In this document: positions 37,076 through 45,995 of the stretch, in pieces
How positions within the stretch are numbered: the first letter of the stretch is position 1
Layout: each line of letters opens with the position of its first letter
Source: Paraburkholderia ribeironis
Lineage (GTDB): Bacteria; Pseudomonadota; Gammaproteobacteria; Burkholderiales; Burkholderiaceae
NCBI RefSeq assembly: GCF_900019265.1
Contig: NZ_CYGX02000008.1
Location: forward strand, 1-64,000
Direction: 5' to 3'
DNA: 64,000 nt
The notes under the pieces: generated by a model
Told to the model about the DNA's origin: nothing
What the model saw: only the letters and a program-made list of their open reading frames with translations
The model's database searches: none
Program-made: the position numbers and the translations under genes

Positions 37076-37654
37076 ATGTCCAAGAGTAACGATCGCATCA
37101 ACCTGACCAACCAGTTCCTGATCGCCATGCCGAACATGGCGGATCCGACGTTTTCAGGAACGGTGGTCTACCTTTGCGATCACAGTGAGCGTGGTGCGCT
37201 CGGCCTCGTGATCAACCGGCCGACCGACATCGACCTGCAAGCGCTCTTCAGTCGCATCGATCTCAAGCTCGAGATCGAACCCCTTCTCCATGTGCCCGTG
37301 TATTTCGGCGGCCCGGTGCAAACCGAGCGCGGCTTCGTGCTGCACGATCCGAAAGACGGCAACACCTACACGTCGTCGATGTCGGTGCCGGGCGGGCTCG
37401 AAATGACCACCTCGAAAGACGTGCTCGAAGCCGTCGCGAGCGGCACCGGCCCGGAACGCTTCCTGCTCACGCTCGGCCACGCCGGCTGGGGCGCGGGTCA
37501 GCTCGAAGAAGAGATTTCGAAGAACGGCTGGCTGACGGTCGAGGCCGACCCGAAAATCGTCTTCGACGTGCCCGCCGAAGAGCGTTTCGAAGCTGCGCTC
37601 GCGCTGCTCGGCATTTCGCTGTCGATGCTGTCGGGCGAGGCTGGGCACGCATGA
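37076..37654 (+). CDS. yqgE: YqgE/AlgH family protein (DUF179)
   Basis: This 192-aa protein has [25 protein letters not shown] at the N terminus, GLVINRP and [14 protein letters not shown], typical of YqgE/AlgH. The family is a conserved fold of unclear role, nearly always linked to ruvX. A TAAAAT -10-like box lies just before the start. Its stop overlaps the ruvX ATG (ATGA at 37651). Confidence 0.95.
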   Translation: MSKSNDRINLTNQFLIAMPNMADPTFSGTVVYLCDHSERGALGLVINRPTDIDLQALFSRIDLKLEIEPLLHVPVYFGGPVQTERGFVLHDPKDGNTYTSSMSVPGGLEMTTSKDVLEAVASGTGPERFLLTLGHAGWGAGQLEEEISKNGWLTVEADPKIVFDVPAEERFEAALALLGISLSMLSGEAGHA

Positions 37655-38088
37655 GCGGCGCCGGACCTGAGGCGACGCTGCTGGCGTTCGACTACGGGGA
37701 AAAACGCATCGGCGTGGCGGTCGGCAATTCGCTGACCAGGCGTGCGCGGCCGCTCGTCATCGTGCCGAACCACAGCCGCGAATACCGGTTCGAGGCGGTC
37801 GGCAAGCTGATCGCCGAATGGAAGCCGGACGCGTTGGTGGTTGGCTTGCCGATGCACCCGGACGGCACGCCGCACGAAATGACGCAACTCGCGAAGCGCT
37901 TCGGCAATCAGCTGAACGGCCGCTTCAATCTGCCGGTGACGTGGGTCGACGAGCGCTATTCGTCGGTCGAAGCGAAGGCGGGTATCCGCGCCGGCCACGG
38001 CCGCGCCGACATGCTCGACGCCGAAGCCGCCAGCATCATCCTCCAGCAATATCTAGACGGACTTTCCGACGATCATGAGCTCCATTGA
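37651..38088 (+). CDS. ruvX: RuvX/YqgF putative pre-16S rRNA nuclease
   Basis: This 145-aa protein has the RNase-H-fold pattern [14 protein letters not shown] (about 13-26), [16 protein letters not shown] (about 63-78) and [10 protein letters not shown] (about 99-108). It was first named a Holliday-junction resolvase; in E. coli it trims the 5' end of 16S rRNA. It overlaps yqgE and pyrR by 4 and 14 bp, so the three are translationally coupled. Confidence 0.95.
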   Translation: MSGAGPEATLLAFDYGEKRIGVAVGNSLTRRARPLVIVPNHSREYRFEAVGKLIAEWKPDALVVGLPMHPDGTPHEMTQLAKRFGNQLNGRFNLPVTWVDERYSSVEAKAGIRAGHGRADMLDAEAASIILQQYLDGLSDDHELH

Positions 38089-38626
38089 CGCCGAAGCGCT
38101 TTATCGCGCGTTGCTCGACCAGATTCGCGCGGCCTACGGCGACCGGCTCGGCGCCGCTCAGGAAGGTGCCGAAGGTGCGGAAAACGCGGTGCTGGCCGGC
38201 ATCCACAGTGGTGGCGCGTGGCTTGCCGAGCGGCTCGCGCACGATCTGCACCTGCCGAGCTTTGGCGTGGTGAACGTCGCGCTGCATCGCGACGACTACG
38301 CAAAAAAGGGCCTGCACGCGCAGGCGAGCCCGACCTCGCTGCCGTTTTCGGTCGACGGCCGCCGCATCGTGCTGGTCGACGACGTGCTGTACACCGGCCG
38401 CACGATTCGCGCGGCGCTCAACGAGCTGTACGACTATGGCCGGCCGGCCGCGGTCGAACTGGCGGTGCTCGCCGATCGCGGCGGCCGCGAGTTGCCGGTG
38501 GCGGCGCGTTTTGTCGGCGGCGTGGTGAACGTGCCCGCCGACGCGACGCTCGTGCTGGCGCGCGAAGAGGACGGCGCGGCAGGCCACCCGCGTTTTTCTT
38601 TTCACACCGAGGCACGCGTCGATTGA
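38075..38626 (+). CDS. pyrR: PyrR bifunctional protein / uracil phosphoribosyltransferase
   Basis: This 183-aa protein has the PRPP-binding signature [17 protein letters not shown] (about 93-109) and [13 protein letters not shown] near 44-56. It makes UMP from uracil and, in some bacteria, binds pyr mRNA; no attenuator was recognised downstream. In the ancestral order pyrB would follow directly, but the IscB element now separates them by about 1.85 kb. Confidence 0.93.
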   Translation: MSSIDAEALYRALLDQIRAAYGDRLGAAQEGAEGAENAVLAGIHSGGAWLAERLAHDLHLPSFGVVNVALHRDDYAKKGLHAQASPTSLPFSVDGRRIVLVDDVLYTGRTIRAALNELYDYGRPAAVELAVLADRGGRELPVAARFVGGVVNVPADATLVLAREEDGAAGHPRFSFHTEARVD

Positions 38627-38770
38627 ATGCACTTTGCGCGTTGCGCAACACCGTATCCGGCGCGCCGCGTTTCGCGCGAAGGGCCGGTGTAGCCCAAAAC
38701 CATCGCAAGCAGTCCGCGTCGACACCGATTCCGTTGAAGTCCGTATTTGAAGCAGGTACACCGTCAATCA

Positions 38771-38790
38771 CCCCGGCCTAAGGGCCGAGG
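38771..38790. repeat. left-end hairpin of the IscB element
   Basis: CCCCGGCC-TAAG-GGCCGAGG folds into a stem with one C-A mismatch. The right-end hairpin at 40438-40457 has the same stem pattern with only the loop changed, as expected for terminal hairpins of IS200/IS605-like elements. Confidence 0.85.
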
Positions 38791-39079
38791 CTTGTAGGGT
38801 AGCAATCTGCAAGTCTGGGGTTGACCAGACCAGCCGTCGCGGGACGCACCGTTGTGCAGGAGACAGCAGACCCACCGCCAGATGCTTCCTGAGTCTGGCG
38901 CTCTGGAAGTCGCAGCAGCAGACAAGCCCCGGGTAGGCACGAAACGGGCTGCGACCGGCAGGTTTTCTTGCCCCCTGCTGTACAACATGGTCGAGGGGAG
39001 CGGCGCCGCAAGGCGCCCGTCACCAGGCCCGTAAGGGCAACGCGCCGGACGTTTTCCGGTTGAACACCAGGAGCTGCAG
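38771..39079 (+). ncRNA. probable IscB omega-RNA
   Basis: About 300 nt directly upstream of iscB can form many hairpins: the left-end stem, GTCTGG-GGTTGA-CCAGAC (38813-38830), GGCGCC-GCAA-GGCGCC (39002-39017), GCCC-GTAA-GGGC (39027-39038) and CCGGA/TCCGG (39045-39059). IscB proteins are guided by an omega-RNA from this position whose guide is at the 5' end, so the guide should lie just left of the element, about 38750-38770. The scaffold runs up to the iscB ribosome site. Ends are inferred. Confidence 0.75.
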
Positions 39080-40477
39080 TTGGCGGTATTCGTTCTGGAC
39101 AGGTTGGGCAAGCCGTTGATGCCGTGCAGCGAGAAGCGTGCGAGGTTGTTGCTCGCGCGCCGGCGTGCGCGCGTTCATCGGCTCATGCCCTTCGCTATCC
39201 GACTCGTCGACCGCGAACTCCTCAGCAGTGCAGCGCAACCCCTGCGCATCAAGCTGGACCCGGGCAGCAAGGCCACGGGATTGGCGCTGGTCCGCGACAT
39301 TGAACAGGTCGACGCGTCGACGGGAGAAATCCATCGCGGCGCAGTGGTCCTTAACTTGTTCGAACTGGTCCATCGCGGCCGGCAAATCAGCGAGGCGCTC
39401 ACCGCGCGGCGCGCCATGCGTCGCCGTCGGCGCGGTGCCCTGCGCTACCGCGCACCGCGCTTTCTGAACCGTACCCGGCCTACACGATGGCTTGCGCCAT
39501 CTCTGCAACATCGAGTGGATACGACGCTCGCTTGGGTCAAGCGGCTCCAGCGTTGGGCCCCGATAACGGCGGCGAGCACTGAACTCGTGCGCTTTGACAT
39601 GCAGGTGCCCGACAATCCAGAAGTCACCGGCATCGAGTACCAGCAGGGAACCCTGTTCGGGTATGAGTTGCGTGAGTACCTTCTGGAGAAGTGGACGCGG
39701 AAGTGCTGCTACTGTGACGTGCAGAACGTGCCGCTCAACATCGAGCACCTGGTGTCACGTGCGCGCGGCGGCTCGAACCGGGTTTCGAACCTGGCAATTG
39801 CCTGCGTACCGTGCAACATCCGAAAGGCTGCGCAACCTCTGGACGTCTTCGTGAAGGACAAGGCGCGCCTCACGGCCCAGGTCCGGCGCCCGCTCAAGGA
39901 TGCCTCGGCCGTCAACGCCACTCGCTGGGCGCTGGTCAATGCCTTGCGCGCCACCGGCCTTCCGGTCGAAACCGCTTCCGGGGGGCGAACGAAATACAAC
40001 CGTAGCCAGCTCGGCATCCCGAAGACGCATGCGCTGGATGCAGTGTGCGTGGGTGAGGTTTCGGCCGTCGTTGCGTGGCGCAAGCCGACCCTGCGGGTGA
40101 AGTGCACTGGGCGCGGCAGCTATCAGCGCACACTACTGGACAGGTACGGTTTTCCGCGGGGCTATCTGATGCGCGCCAGGCGCGTGCGTGGGTTCGGAAC
40201 GGGAGACCATGTGCGGGCCGACGTGCCCTCGGGCAGAAAAGCAGGCACGCACCGTGGCCGTGTGGCCGTGCGCGCCACCGGCAGTTTCAACATTCAAACC
40301 CATGATCAGGTCGTACAGGGCGTTGCTCACCGCTATTGCCGGGTTTTGCAGCGCGCGGACGGCTACGGCTACTCAAGGATGGCAATTGACAAAGGAGAAG
40401 CGGGAGGAGGGGCTGCTACGCAGCCCGGGCCATCCCTCCCCGGCCTGAAGGCCGAGGTTTCCCGCGCAGAAGGATGA
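39080..40477 (+). CDS. iscB: IscB RNA-guided nuclease
   Basis: This 465-aa protein starts at TTG with CAGGAG six bases upstream. It has the PLMP motif (residues 12-15), RuvC-I LDPGSK (Asp60), an Arg-rich bridge helix (about 109-131), Ruv[13 protein letters not shown] (Glu168), an HNH domain with C209/C212/C242/C245 zinc cysteines and His223, and RuvC-III THALDAV (Asp320). All expected nuclease residues are present, so it should cut omega-RNA-matched DNA. Family similarity ends near residue 435; the tail reads through the right-end hairpin and its TGA overlaps the pyrB ATG (ATGA at 40474). Confidence 0.95.
   Translation: MAVFVLDRLGKPLMPCSEKRARLLLARRRARVHRLMPFAIRLVDRELLSSAAQPLRIKLDPGSKATGLALVRDIEQVDASTGEIHRGAVVLNLFELVHRGRQISEALTARRAMRRRRRGALRYRAPRFLNRTRPTRWLAPSLQHRVDTTLAWVKRLQRWAPITAASTELVRFDMQVPDNPEVTGIEYQQGTLFGYELREYLLEKWTRKCCYCDVQNVPLNIEHLVSRARGGSNRVSNLAIACVPCNIRKAAQPLDVFVKDKARLTAQVRRPLKDASAVNATRWALVNALRATGLPVETASGGRTKYNRSQLGIPKTHALDAVCVGEVSAVVAWRKPTLRVKCTGRGSYQRTLLDRYGFPRGYLMRARRVRGFGTGDHVRADVPSGRKAGTHRGRVAVRATGSFNIQTHDQVVQGVAHRYCRVLQRADGYGYSRMAIDKGEAGGGAATQPGPSLPGLKAEVSRAEG
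40410..40426. repeat. internal hairpin near right end
   Basis: GGGCTGC-TAC-GCAGCCC is a perfect 7-bp stem inside the 3' end of iscB, 12 bp before the right-end hairpin. Such subterminal hairpins are common near IS605-type right ends. Confidence 0.6.
40438..40457. repeat. right-end hairpin of the IscB element
   Basis: CCCCGGCC-TGAA-GGCCGAGG matches the left-end hairpin, including the C-A mismatch, with a different loop. It lies 16 bp before the pyrB start. Confidence 0.85.
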
Positions 40478-41499
40478 ACACCGCCACCCAGGCCCCCACG
40501 GATTCCGCCGACAGCGCCACCGAGCGCTTCCGTTATGGCTTCCTGAAGGGCAACCCGCAGCTCACGAAAAACGGTGAGCTCAAACATCTGTTGTCGATCG
40601 AGGGCCTGCCGAAGGCGATCGTCAACCACATTCTCGACACCGCCGACCAGTTCGTCAGCGTGACCGATCGTGAAGTGAAGAAGGTGCCGCTGTTGCGCGG
40701 CAAGTCGGTGTTCAACCTGTTCTTCGAGAACTCGACGCGCACCCGCACCACCTTCGAAATCGCCGCGACGCGTCTGTCGGCGGACGTGCTGAATCTGAAC
40801 ATCAATGCGTCGTCGACCAGCAAGGGCGAATCGCTGCTCGACACGATCAACAACCTGTCGGCGATGCATGCCGACATGTTCGTCGTGCGCCATGCTTCGA
40901 GCGGCGCGCCGTACCTGATCGCCCAGCATTGCGCGCCGCACGTGCACGTGATCAATGCCGGCGACGGCCGTCACGCACACCCGACCCAGGGTCTGCTCGA
41001 CATGTACACGATCCGTCACTACAAGAAGGACTTCACGAAGCTGCGTGTGGCGATCGTCGGCGACATTCTGCATTCGCGGGTCGCGCGCTCCGACATTCAC
41101 GCGCTGACCACGCTCGGCGTGCCGGAAGTGCGCGCGGTCGGTCCGCGCACGCTGTTGCCGGGCGGCCTCGAGCAGATGGGCGTGCAGGTCTTTCACAACC
41201 TCGACGAAGGCCTGAAGGACGTCGACGTGATCATCATGCTGCGCTTGCAGAACGAGCGGATGAGCGGCGCGTTGTTGCCCTCGGCACAGGAGTATTTCAA
41301 GAGCTGGGGCCTGACGCCGGAGCGCCTCGCGCTCGCCGCGCCCGATGCAATCGTGATGCATCCCGGTCCGATGAATCGCGGCGTCGAAATCGATTCACAA
41401 GTGGCCGATGGTCCGCAATCGGTGATCCTGAATCAGGTGACTTTCGGTATCGCGGTGCGCATGGCGGTGATGGGTATCGTCGCGGGCAATAACGACTGA
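40474..41499 (+). CDS. pyrB: aspartate carbamoyltransferase catalytic subunit
   Basis: This 341-aa protein has [12 protein letters not shown] (carbamoyl-phosphate site, about 85-96), [12 protein letters not shown] (about 170-181) and LRLQNER (aspartate site, about 255-261). It makes carbamoyl aspartate in pyrimidine synthesis. The N-terminal extension of about 30 residues fits class A enzymes that pair with an inactive dihydroorotase, encoded next. Its ATG overlaps the iscB stop, and AAGG lies immediately before it, so initiation may depend on translation through iscB. Confidence 0.97.
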   Translation: MNTATQAPTDSADSATERFRYGFLKGNPQLTKNGELKHLLSIEGLPKAIVNHILDTADQFVSVTDREVKKVPLLRGKSVFNLFFENSTRTRTTFEIAATRLSADVLNLNINASSTSKGESLLDTINNLSAMHADMFVVRHASSGAPYLIAQHCAPHVHVINAGDGRHAHPTQGLLDMYTIRHYKKDFTKLRVAIVGDILHSRVARSDIHALTTLGVPEVRAVGPRTLLPGGLEQMGVQVFHNLDEGLKDVDVIIMLRLQNERMSGALLPSAQEYFKSWGLTPERLALAAPDAIVMHPGPMNRGVEIDSQVADGPQSVILNQVTFGIAVRMAVMGIVAGNND

Positions 41500-41589
41500 G
41501 CGAAGCGGGTGGGGGCAGGCGCCGCGCCGCCACGAGCGCGGCGGCACCGGACCATGCCGTTATCCAGACACGCCGGCACAGGGCGAATA

Positions 41590-41639
41590 CGTGGCGAACA
41601 ACGTGGCGAATAACGCTGCGAGTAACGCGACGAATAAGG
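41590..41639. repeat. imperfect 12-bp repeats
   Basis: About four degenerate copies of GTGGCGAATAAC follow pyrB (41590-41639). They precede a second, cleaner repeat array and have no coding sense. Confidence 0.6.
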
Positions 41640-41660
41640 CGGAACCTGGCTGAATATCAA

Positions 41661-41750
41661 GCCGAACCAGGTTGAACCAGGTTGAACCAGGTTGAACCAG
41701 GTTGAACCAGGTTGAACCAGGCTGAACCAGGCTGAACCAAGCTGAAAAAA
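41661..41750. repeat. 10-bp tandem repeat GTTGAACCAG
   Basis: Nine adjacent 10-bp units lie directly before pyrC'. Five are perfect GTTGAACCAG (41671-41720), one upstream unit is GCCGAACCAG, and the last three vary (GCTGAACCAG, GCTGAACCAA, GCTGAAAAAA). Length changes would shift the pyrB-pyrC' spacer by one helical turn each. No CRISPR-like spacers are present. Confidence 0.95.
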
Positions 41751-41758
41751 GGCAGCGC

Positions 41759-43039
41759 ATGAAGATTCATATTCAAGGTGGCACGCTGATCGATCCGGCA
41801 GCGGGCACCGAACAACAGCAGGACGTTTTTATCGCGGCGGGCAAGATCGTCGCCATCGGCAACGCGCCGGCCGACTTCCACGCGGCAAAGACGGTCGACG
41901 CTCGCGGCTTGCATATCGCGCCGGGTCTCGTCGACCTGTCCGCGCGCCTGCGCGAGCCCGGCTACGAGCACAAGGCGACGCTCGAATCCGAAATGGCCGC
42001 GGCGCTCGCGGGCGGTGTGACGAGCCTCGTGTGTCCGCCGGACACCGACCCGACGCTCGATGAACCCGGCCTCGTCGAGATGCTGAAGTTCCGTGCGCGC
42101 AACCTGAACCAGGCACACGTGTATCCGCTCGGCGCGCTGACGGTCGGCCTCAAGGGGCAGGTCATCACCGAGATGGTTGAGCTGACCGAGGCGGGCTGCG
42201 TCGGCTTCTCGCAGGCCGACGTGCCGATCGTCGACACCCAGGTGCTGATGCGCGCGCTGCAATACGCGAAGACCTACAGCTACACCGTGTGGCTGCGTCC
42301 CGTCGACGCCTATCTCGGCAAGGGCGGCGTGGCCGCGAGCGGCGCGCTGGCGTCGAGGCTCGGACTGTCGGGCGTGCCGGTGTCGGCTGAAACGATCGCG
42401 CTGCACACCATTTTCGAACTGGTGCGCGTGACGGGCGCGCGGGTGCATCTGTCGCATCTGTCGTCGGCGGCGGGCATTGCGCTGATGCGCGCGGCCAAGG
42501 CCGAGGGCCTGCCGGTATCGTGCGACGTCACGGTGAATCACGTGCATCTGATCGACCTCGACATCGGCTATTTCGACGCGCAGTTCCGGCTCGACCCGCC
42601 GCTGCGTCAGCAGCGCGATCGTGAAGCGATCCGCGCGGGTCTGCTCGACGGCACGATCGACGCGATCTGCTCCGACCACACGCCGGTCGACGAAGACGAA
42701 AAGCTGCTGCCGTTCGCCGAGGCCACGCCGGGCGCGACCGGCCTGGAGCTGTTCCTGTCGTTGACGCTCAAGTGGGCCGACGAAGCCGGTGTGCCGCTCG
42801 CCAAGGCGTTGAACCGCATCACGGCGGCGCCGGCGCAGGTGCTCGAACTGCCCGCGGCCGGCCGTATTGCGGTGGGTGCGGTGGCCGACCTCTGCGTGTT
42901 CGACCGTCACGCGCATTGGCGCGTCGAGCCGCGTGCGCTGAAGAGCCAGGGGCATAACACGCCGTTCCTCGGCTACGAACTGCCGGCGCGCGTGCGGGCA
43001 ACCATCGTGTCGGGTCACGTCGCGTTCGAGCAGCGCTGA
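41759..43039 (+). CDS. pyrC: dihydroorotase-like PyrC' (inactive subunit of aspartate carbamoyltransferase)
   Basis: This 426-aa protein has the dihydroorotase fold and GLVDLSARLREPG near residue 57, but the HxH metal pair of active enzymes (DxHVHLREPG) is replaced by SAR. LSHLSS and CSDHTPVDEDE remain. This matches the PyrC'/PyrX proteins that lack activity and hold PyrB in a class A complex; a separate active dihydroorotase should be encoded elsewhere. AAAGG precedes the ATG at 41759. It lies 259 bp after pyrB across the repeats. Confidence 0.88.
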   Translation: MKIHIQGGTLIDPAAGTEQQQDVFIAAGKIVAIGNAPADFHAAKTVDARGLHIAPGLVDLSARLREPGYEHKATLESEMAAALAGGVTSLVCPPDTDPTLDEPGLVEMLKFRARNLNQAHVYPLGALTVGLKGQVITEMVELTEAGCVGFSQADVPIVDTQVLMRALQYAKTYSYTVWLRPVDAYLGKGGVAASGALASRLGLSGVPVSAETIALHTIFELVRVTGARVHLSHLSSAAGIALMRAAKAEGLPVSCDVTVNHVHLIDLDIGYFDAQFRLDPPLRQQRDREAIRAGLLDGTIDAICSDHTPVDEDEKLLPFAEATPGATGLELFLSLTLKWADEAGVPLAKALNRITAAPAQVLELPAAGRIAVGAVADLCVFDRHAHWRVEPRALKSQGHNTPFLGYELPARVRATIVSGHVAFEQR

Positions 43040-43099
43040 TCTGCCCACCTTGCCTCGCTTAGTGTCCAGCTCATCGCACAGTTACGGAAAGCGCCAACC

Positions 43100-43942
43100 A
43101 TGAAGCTCGCGTTACGCAAGGCCCGTCTCATCGCGCATCTGCTGCACGGCATGTGGGTCGTGGCGACGCGCTTTCCGGGCGCGAGCGCGGACCGGCGTCA
43201 CGCGCTCAATCGCGCGTGGTCGCTGAAAATGCTGCGCCTGTGCGGCATGCGGCTCGTCGTGCATAACGATGCCGCGCGGCTCGACCGCGGCGCGCTGGTG
43301 GTCGCCAACCACATCTCGTGGATCGATATCTATGTGATCAATGCGTGGCGGCCGACGCCGTTCGTGTCGAAGGCGGAGATCCGGCATTGGCCGTTGGTCG
43401 GCTGGCTCGCGCAACAATTGGACACGGTGTTCATCCAGCGCGAAAAGCGCAGCGACGCGAAGCGGATCATGCATGAGCTGTCGGATCGTCTGAGCGCGGG
43501 CGAACTGATGTGCGTGTTCCCTGAAGGCACCACGTCCAATGGACTCGCGCTGTTGCCGTTTCACGCGAACATGTTCCAGGCGGCGGTGTCGGCGGGGGCG
43601 CCGGTGCAGCCGCTGTGCATCCTGTATGAAGACGCGCAGGGCCGGCAGTCCACCGCGCCCGCCTATATCGACGATCTGTCGCTCGCCGAATCGCTGAATC
43701 TGCTGCTGCGCGGTGGCCCGCTGAGCGCGCATGTGTACGTCGGCGAGCCGCTCGCGCCGGCCGCGGACCGGCGCTCGCTGGCCGCGCAAGCGCAGCAGGT
43801 GGTTGCCGCGGCGTTGCAGGAACTGCAGGGCGGCACGGCGAAGGCCGGTGCCACGGTGACGGAGGCGGCGCAAGGCGCGGTCTCGCCGGCCGGCACCGCG
43901 CCACTCATCGAGCCGTCCGACGGCTCGGAGCGTTCGGCTTGA
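43100..43942 (+). CDS. PlsC-like 1-acylglycerol-3-phosphate acyltransferase
   Basis: This 280-aa protein has the acyltransferase motifs NHISWID (about 72-78) and FPEGTTSNG (about 139-147), with a hydrophobic segment near the N terminus. It probably adds a second acyl chain in phosphatidic-acid synthesis or acylates another lipid. GGAAAG precedes the ATG. It follows pyrC' by 60 bp, often conserved in this group. The C-terminal 40 residues are Ala/Gly/Thr-rich. Confidence 0.9.
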   Translation: MKLALRKARLIAHLLHGMWVVATRFPGASADRRHALNRAWSLKMLRLCGMRLVVHNDAARLDRGALVVANHISWIDIYVINAWRPTPFVSKAEIRHWPLVGWLAQQLDTVFIQREKRSDAKRIMHELSDRLSAGELMCVFPEGTTSNGLALLPFHANMFQAAVSAGAPVQPLCILYEDAQGRQSTAPAYIDDLSLAESLNLLLRGGPLSAHVYVGEPLAPAADRRSLAAQAQQVVAAALQELQGGTAKAGATVTEAAQGAVSPAGTAPLIEPSDGSERSA

Positions 43943-43995
43943 CGTGACGCGCGTCGCGCGGCCGCATTCTTAGCGGGGTCTCCGGGTCTCGGGGT

Positions 43996-44880
43996 CTAGT
44001 TGCCGCCGTCAGGCGCGCCGCACGACTCGCAGTCGACCTGCGTCAACGTGCGTTCGACGGGATTTTGCGCAAGACGCACAGCCGACAGTTTTTCTCCCCA
44101 CACGCACCCCGAATCGAGCCCGATCAGGTTGTCGCGCATGGTCAAACCGAGCGCGGCCCAATGGCCGAACACCACGGTGACATCCGCGGTCTTGCGCGAC
44201 GGCACATCGAACCACGGCATGCAACCCGGCGGCGCGGAGTTCAAGGTGCCGCTGCTGCTGAAATCCATCGCGCCTTTAGCCGTGCAGAAGCGGATGCGTG
44301 TCAGCGCGCTGCACGTCACGCGCAAGCGCTCGATGCCCTTGAGCTCGGGCGCCCAGCGATCCGGCTGGTTGCCGTATAAACCGGCAAGCGTTTCCTTCCA
44401 GTTCGGCGCGCGCAGCGCACGCTGCAGTTCGTCGGCGAGTTCGAGTGTCAGGTTCACATCCCATTGCGGCAGGATGCCCGCATGCACCATCAGCATGCCG
44501 TTGTCGTAATGCGCGAGCGGGCGGTGACGGATCCATTCGAGCAGGTCGGCGGCGTCGGGCGCGGCGAGGATGTCGTCGATCGTGTCGCCTTTCTTCGACT
44601 TGCGAATCCCCGCCGATACCGACAGCAGATGCAGATCGTGATTGCCGAGCACCGGCACCGCCTGGTCGCCGAGCGCGATCACATCGCGCAGCGTGGCGAG
44701 CGATTCGCTGCCCCGGTTGATCAGATCGCCCGCGAACCACAGCGGTGTGCCGGCCGGCGGCGCGGCCTTGGCAAGCAGCCGCTGGAACGGCGAGCGGCAG
44801 CCCTGCAGATCGCCGAATGCAAGAGGAGCCAACGCAGCGGTGGCGCTGGACGTGGCGCTTGAAGTGGTGGAGGGAGTCAT
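43996..44880 (-). CDS. apaH: symmetrical diadenosine tetraphosphatase ApaH
   Basis: This 294-aa phosphoesterase has GDLQG (about 23-27), GDLINRG (about 51-57), GNHDLHL (about 79-85), HAGILPQWD and FGHWA. It cleaves Ap4A to two ADP and acts in stress adaptation. The ATG at 44880 is preceded in frame by TTG with no better ribosome site; the N-terminal about 18 residues are Ser/Thr/Ala-rich and variable. It converges with the plsC-like gene and diverges from the sugar-nucleotide cluster. Confidence 0.95.
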   Translation of the reverse strand: MTPSTTSSATSSATAALAPLAFGDLQGCRSPFQRLLAKAAPPAGTPLWFAGDLINRGSESLATLRDVIALGDQAVPVLGNHDLHLLSVSAGIRKSKKGDTIDDILAAPDAADLLEWIRHRPLAHYDNGMLMVHAGILPQWDVNLTLELADELQRALRAPNWKETLAGLYGNQPDRWAPELKGIERLRVTCSALTRIRFCTAKGAMDFSSSGTLNSAPPGCMPWFDVPSRKTADVTVVFGHWAALGLTMRDNLIGLDSGCVWGEKLSAVRLAQNPVERTLTQVDCESCGAPDGGN

Positions 44881-45083
44881 CAAGGAGTCAATGCAGTTCG
44901 ATACTCACAGCGACGCGGGCGACGCGCCGCGTTGGACGGTGCGACATAGTAGCGTGACATAATAGCCCGTTTGACGTTGCGGTATCGCGCCGTGCAGCGT
45001 CGGGCGCTCGCTCGCGAGCCGCGCCGCGACGGCCTCGCGCGATACGGCAACACAACAGGATGACCCTCGTGAACGGAGCAAGC

Positions 45084-45995
45084 ATGTCGACTTCTCATGC
45101 GCAGCAACCTATCCGCACGCTCGTCACCGGTGCAAGTGGTTTTACCGGCCGCTATCTGGTCGAGAAGCTGCTCGGTCGCGGCCACACCGTGATCGAAACG
45201 ATGGCCGGTCGCAACGAGCCTGAAACGCCGACCCGGCTCAGGCTCGACATCACGTCGCCGGACGCGTGCCGGCGCGTGCTCGAGATCGCGCGGCCCGATT
45301 ACATCGTGCATCTGGCCGCGATCAGCTTCGTCGGCCACAACGATCCGCTCGACTTCTATCGTGTCAACGTGATCGGCACGCTGAATCTGCTGGAGGCCTG
45401 CGCCGCGATCGGCCATACGCCGCGCAAGCTGTTGATCGCTAGCAGTGCGAACGTCTACGGCAACGTGACCAGCGATGCGATCGACGAGACCTTTCCGCTC
45501 ACGCCAGTCAATCACTATGCGGCCAGCAAGGCGGCGATGGAAACGATGGTGCGCACCTGGTTCGACCGCTTGCCGCTCCTGATCGTGCGGCCGTTCAATT
45601 ACACCGGCCGCGGGCAGGCGTCCAACTTCCTGGTGCCGAAGATCGTCGAGCATTACGCGCGCCGCGAAGCGTCCATCGAGCTCGGCAATATCGATGTCGC
45701 GCGTGATTTTTCGGACGTGCGTTATGTGGCGAACGCGTATGAAGCGCTGCTCGATTCCGCAGCCACGGCCGAAACCGTCAACGTCTGCACCGGCACGCCG
45801 TACACGTTGCGGGAAATTCTTTCCGCGGCAAGCGATCTGACCGGCCATGAACTCGATATCCGCGTCAATCCCGCTTTCGTCCGGCACACCGACGTGAAAA
45901 TGCTGGCCGGCTCGCCAGCCAAGCTGCGCGCGCTGGTGCCGAAGATCGAGTCGATTCCGTTCATCGACACGCTGCGCTGGATGCTCGCGGCCTGA
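45084..45995 (+). CDS. GDP-6-deoxy-4-keto-mannose reductase (RMD-like)
   Basis: This 303-aa extended SDR has TGASGFTGRYLVEKL (about 14-28), the SSANVYG active-site Ser/Thr, the YAASKAAME Tyr-x3-Lys and the PFNYTGRGQ segment seen in RMD and GDP-sugar reductases. It would reduce GDP-4-keto-6-deoxymannose to GDP-D-rhamnose or a related sugar. The start at 45084 has GGAG five bases upstream, whereas 45060 does not. No gmd dehydratase lies in the window, so its substrate supply must come from elsewhere. It probably opens the polysaccharide cluster. Confidence 0.8.
   Translation: MSTSHAQQPIRTLVTGASGFTGRYLVEKLLGRGHTVIETMAGRNEPETPTRLRLDITSPDACRRVLEIARPDYIVHLAAISFVGHNDPLDFYRVNVIGTLNLLEACAAIGHTPRKLLIASSANVYGNVTSDAIDETFPLTPVNHYAASKAAMETMVRTWFDRLPLLIVRPFNYTGRGQASNFLVPKIVEHYARREASIELGNIDVARDFSDVRYVANAYEALLDSAATAETVNVCTGTPYTLREILSAASDLTGHELDIRVNPAFVRHTDVKMLAGSPAKLRALVPKIESIPFIDTLRWMLAA

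Larger units (their letters stand above)
38765..40467 (+). mobile_element. ISC-type IscB element inserted between pyrR and pyrB
   Basis: The element spans a left-end hairpin, a structured non-coding stretch, iscB and a right-end hairpin. No TnpA Y1 transposase is present, so it is non-autonomous, as many ISC elements are. Exact ends are not fixed: the left end is within a few bases of 38765-38771, and the right end is probably near 40467 after TTTCCCGCGC. It interrupts the pyrR-pyrB operon. Confidence 0.85.

Noticed and set aside
38627..38770. Possible PyrR-binding attenuator between pyrR and the element
   Set aside because: No anti-terminator/terminator pair with a T-run was found; hairpins here are simple GC stems.
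41661..41750. Possible CRISPR array
   Set aside because: The repeats are 10 bp, directly adjacent and without spacers.
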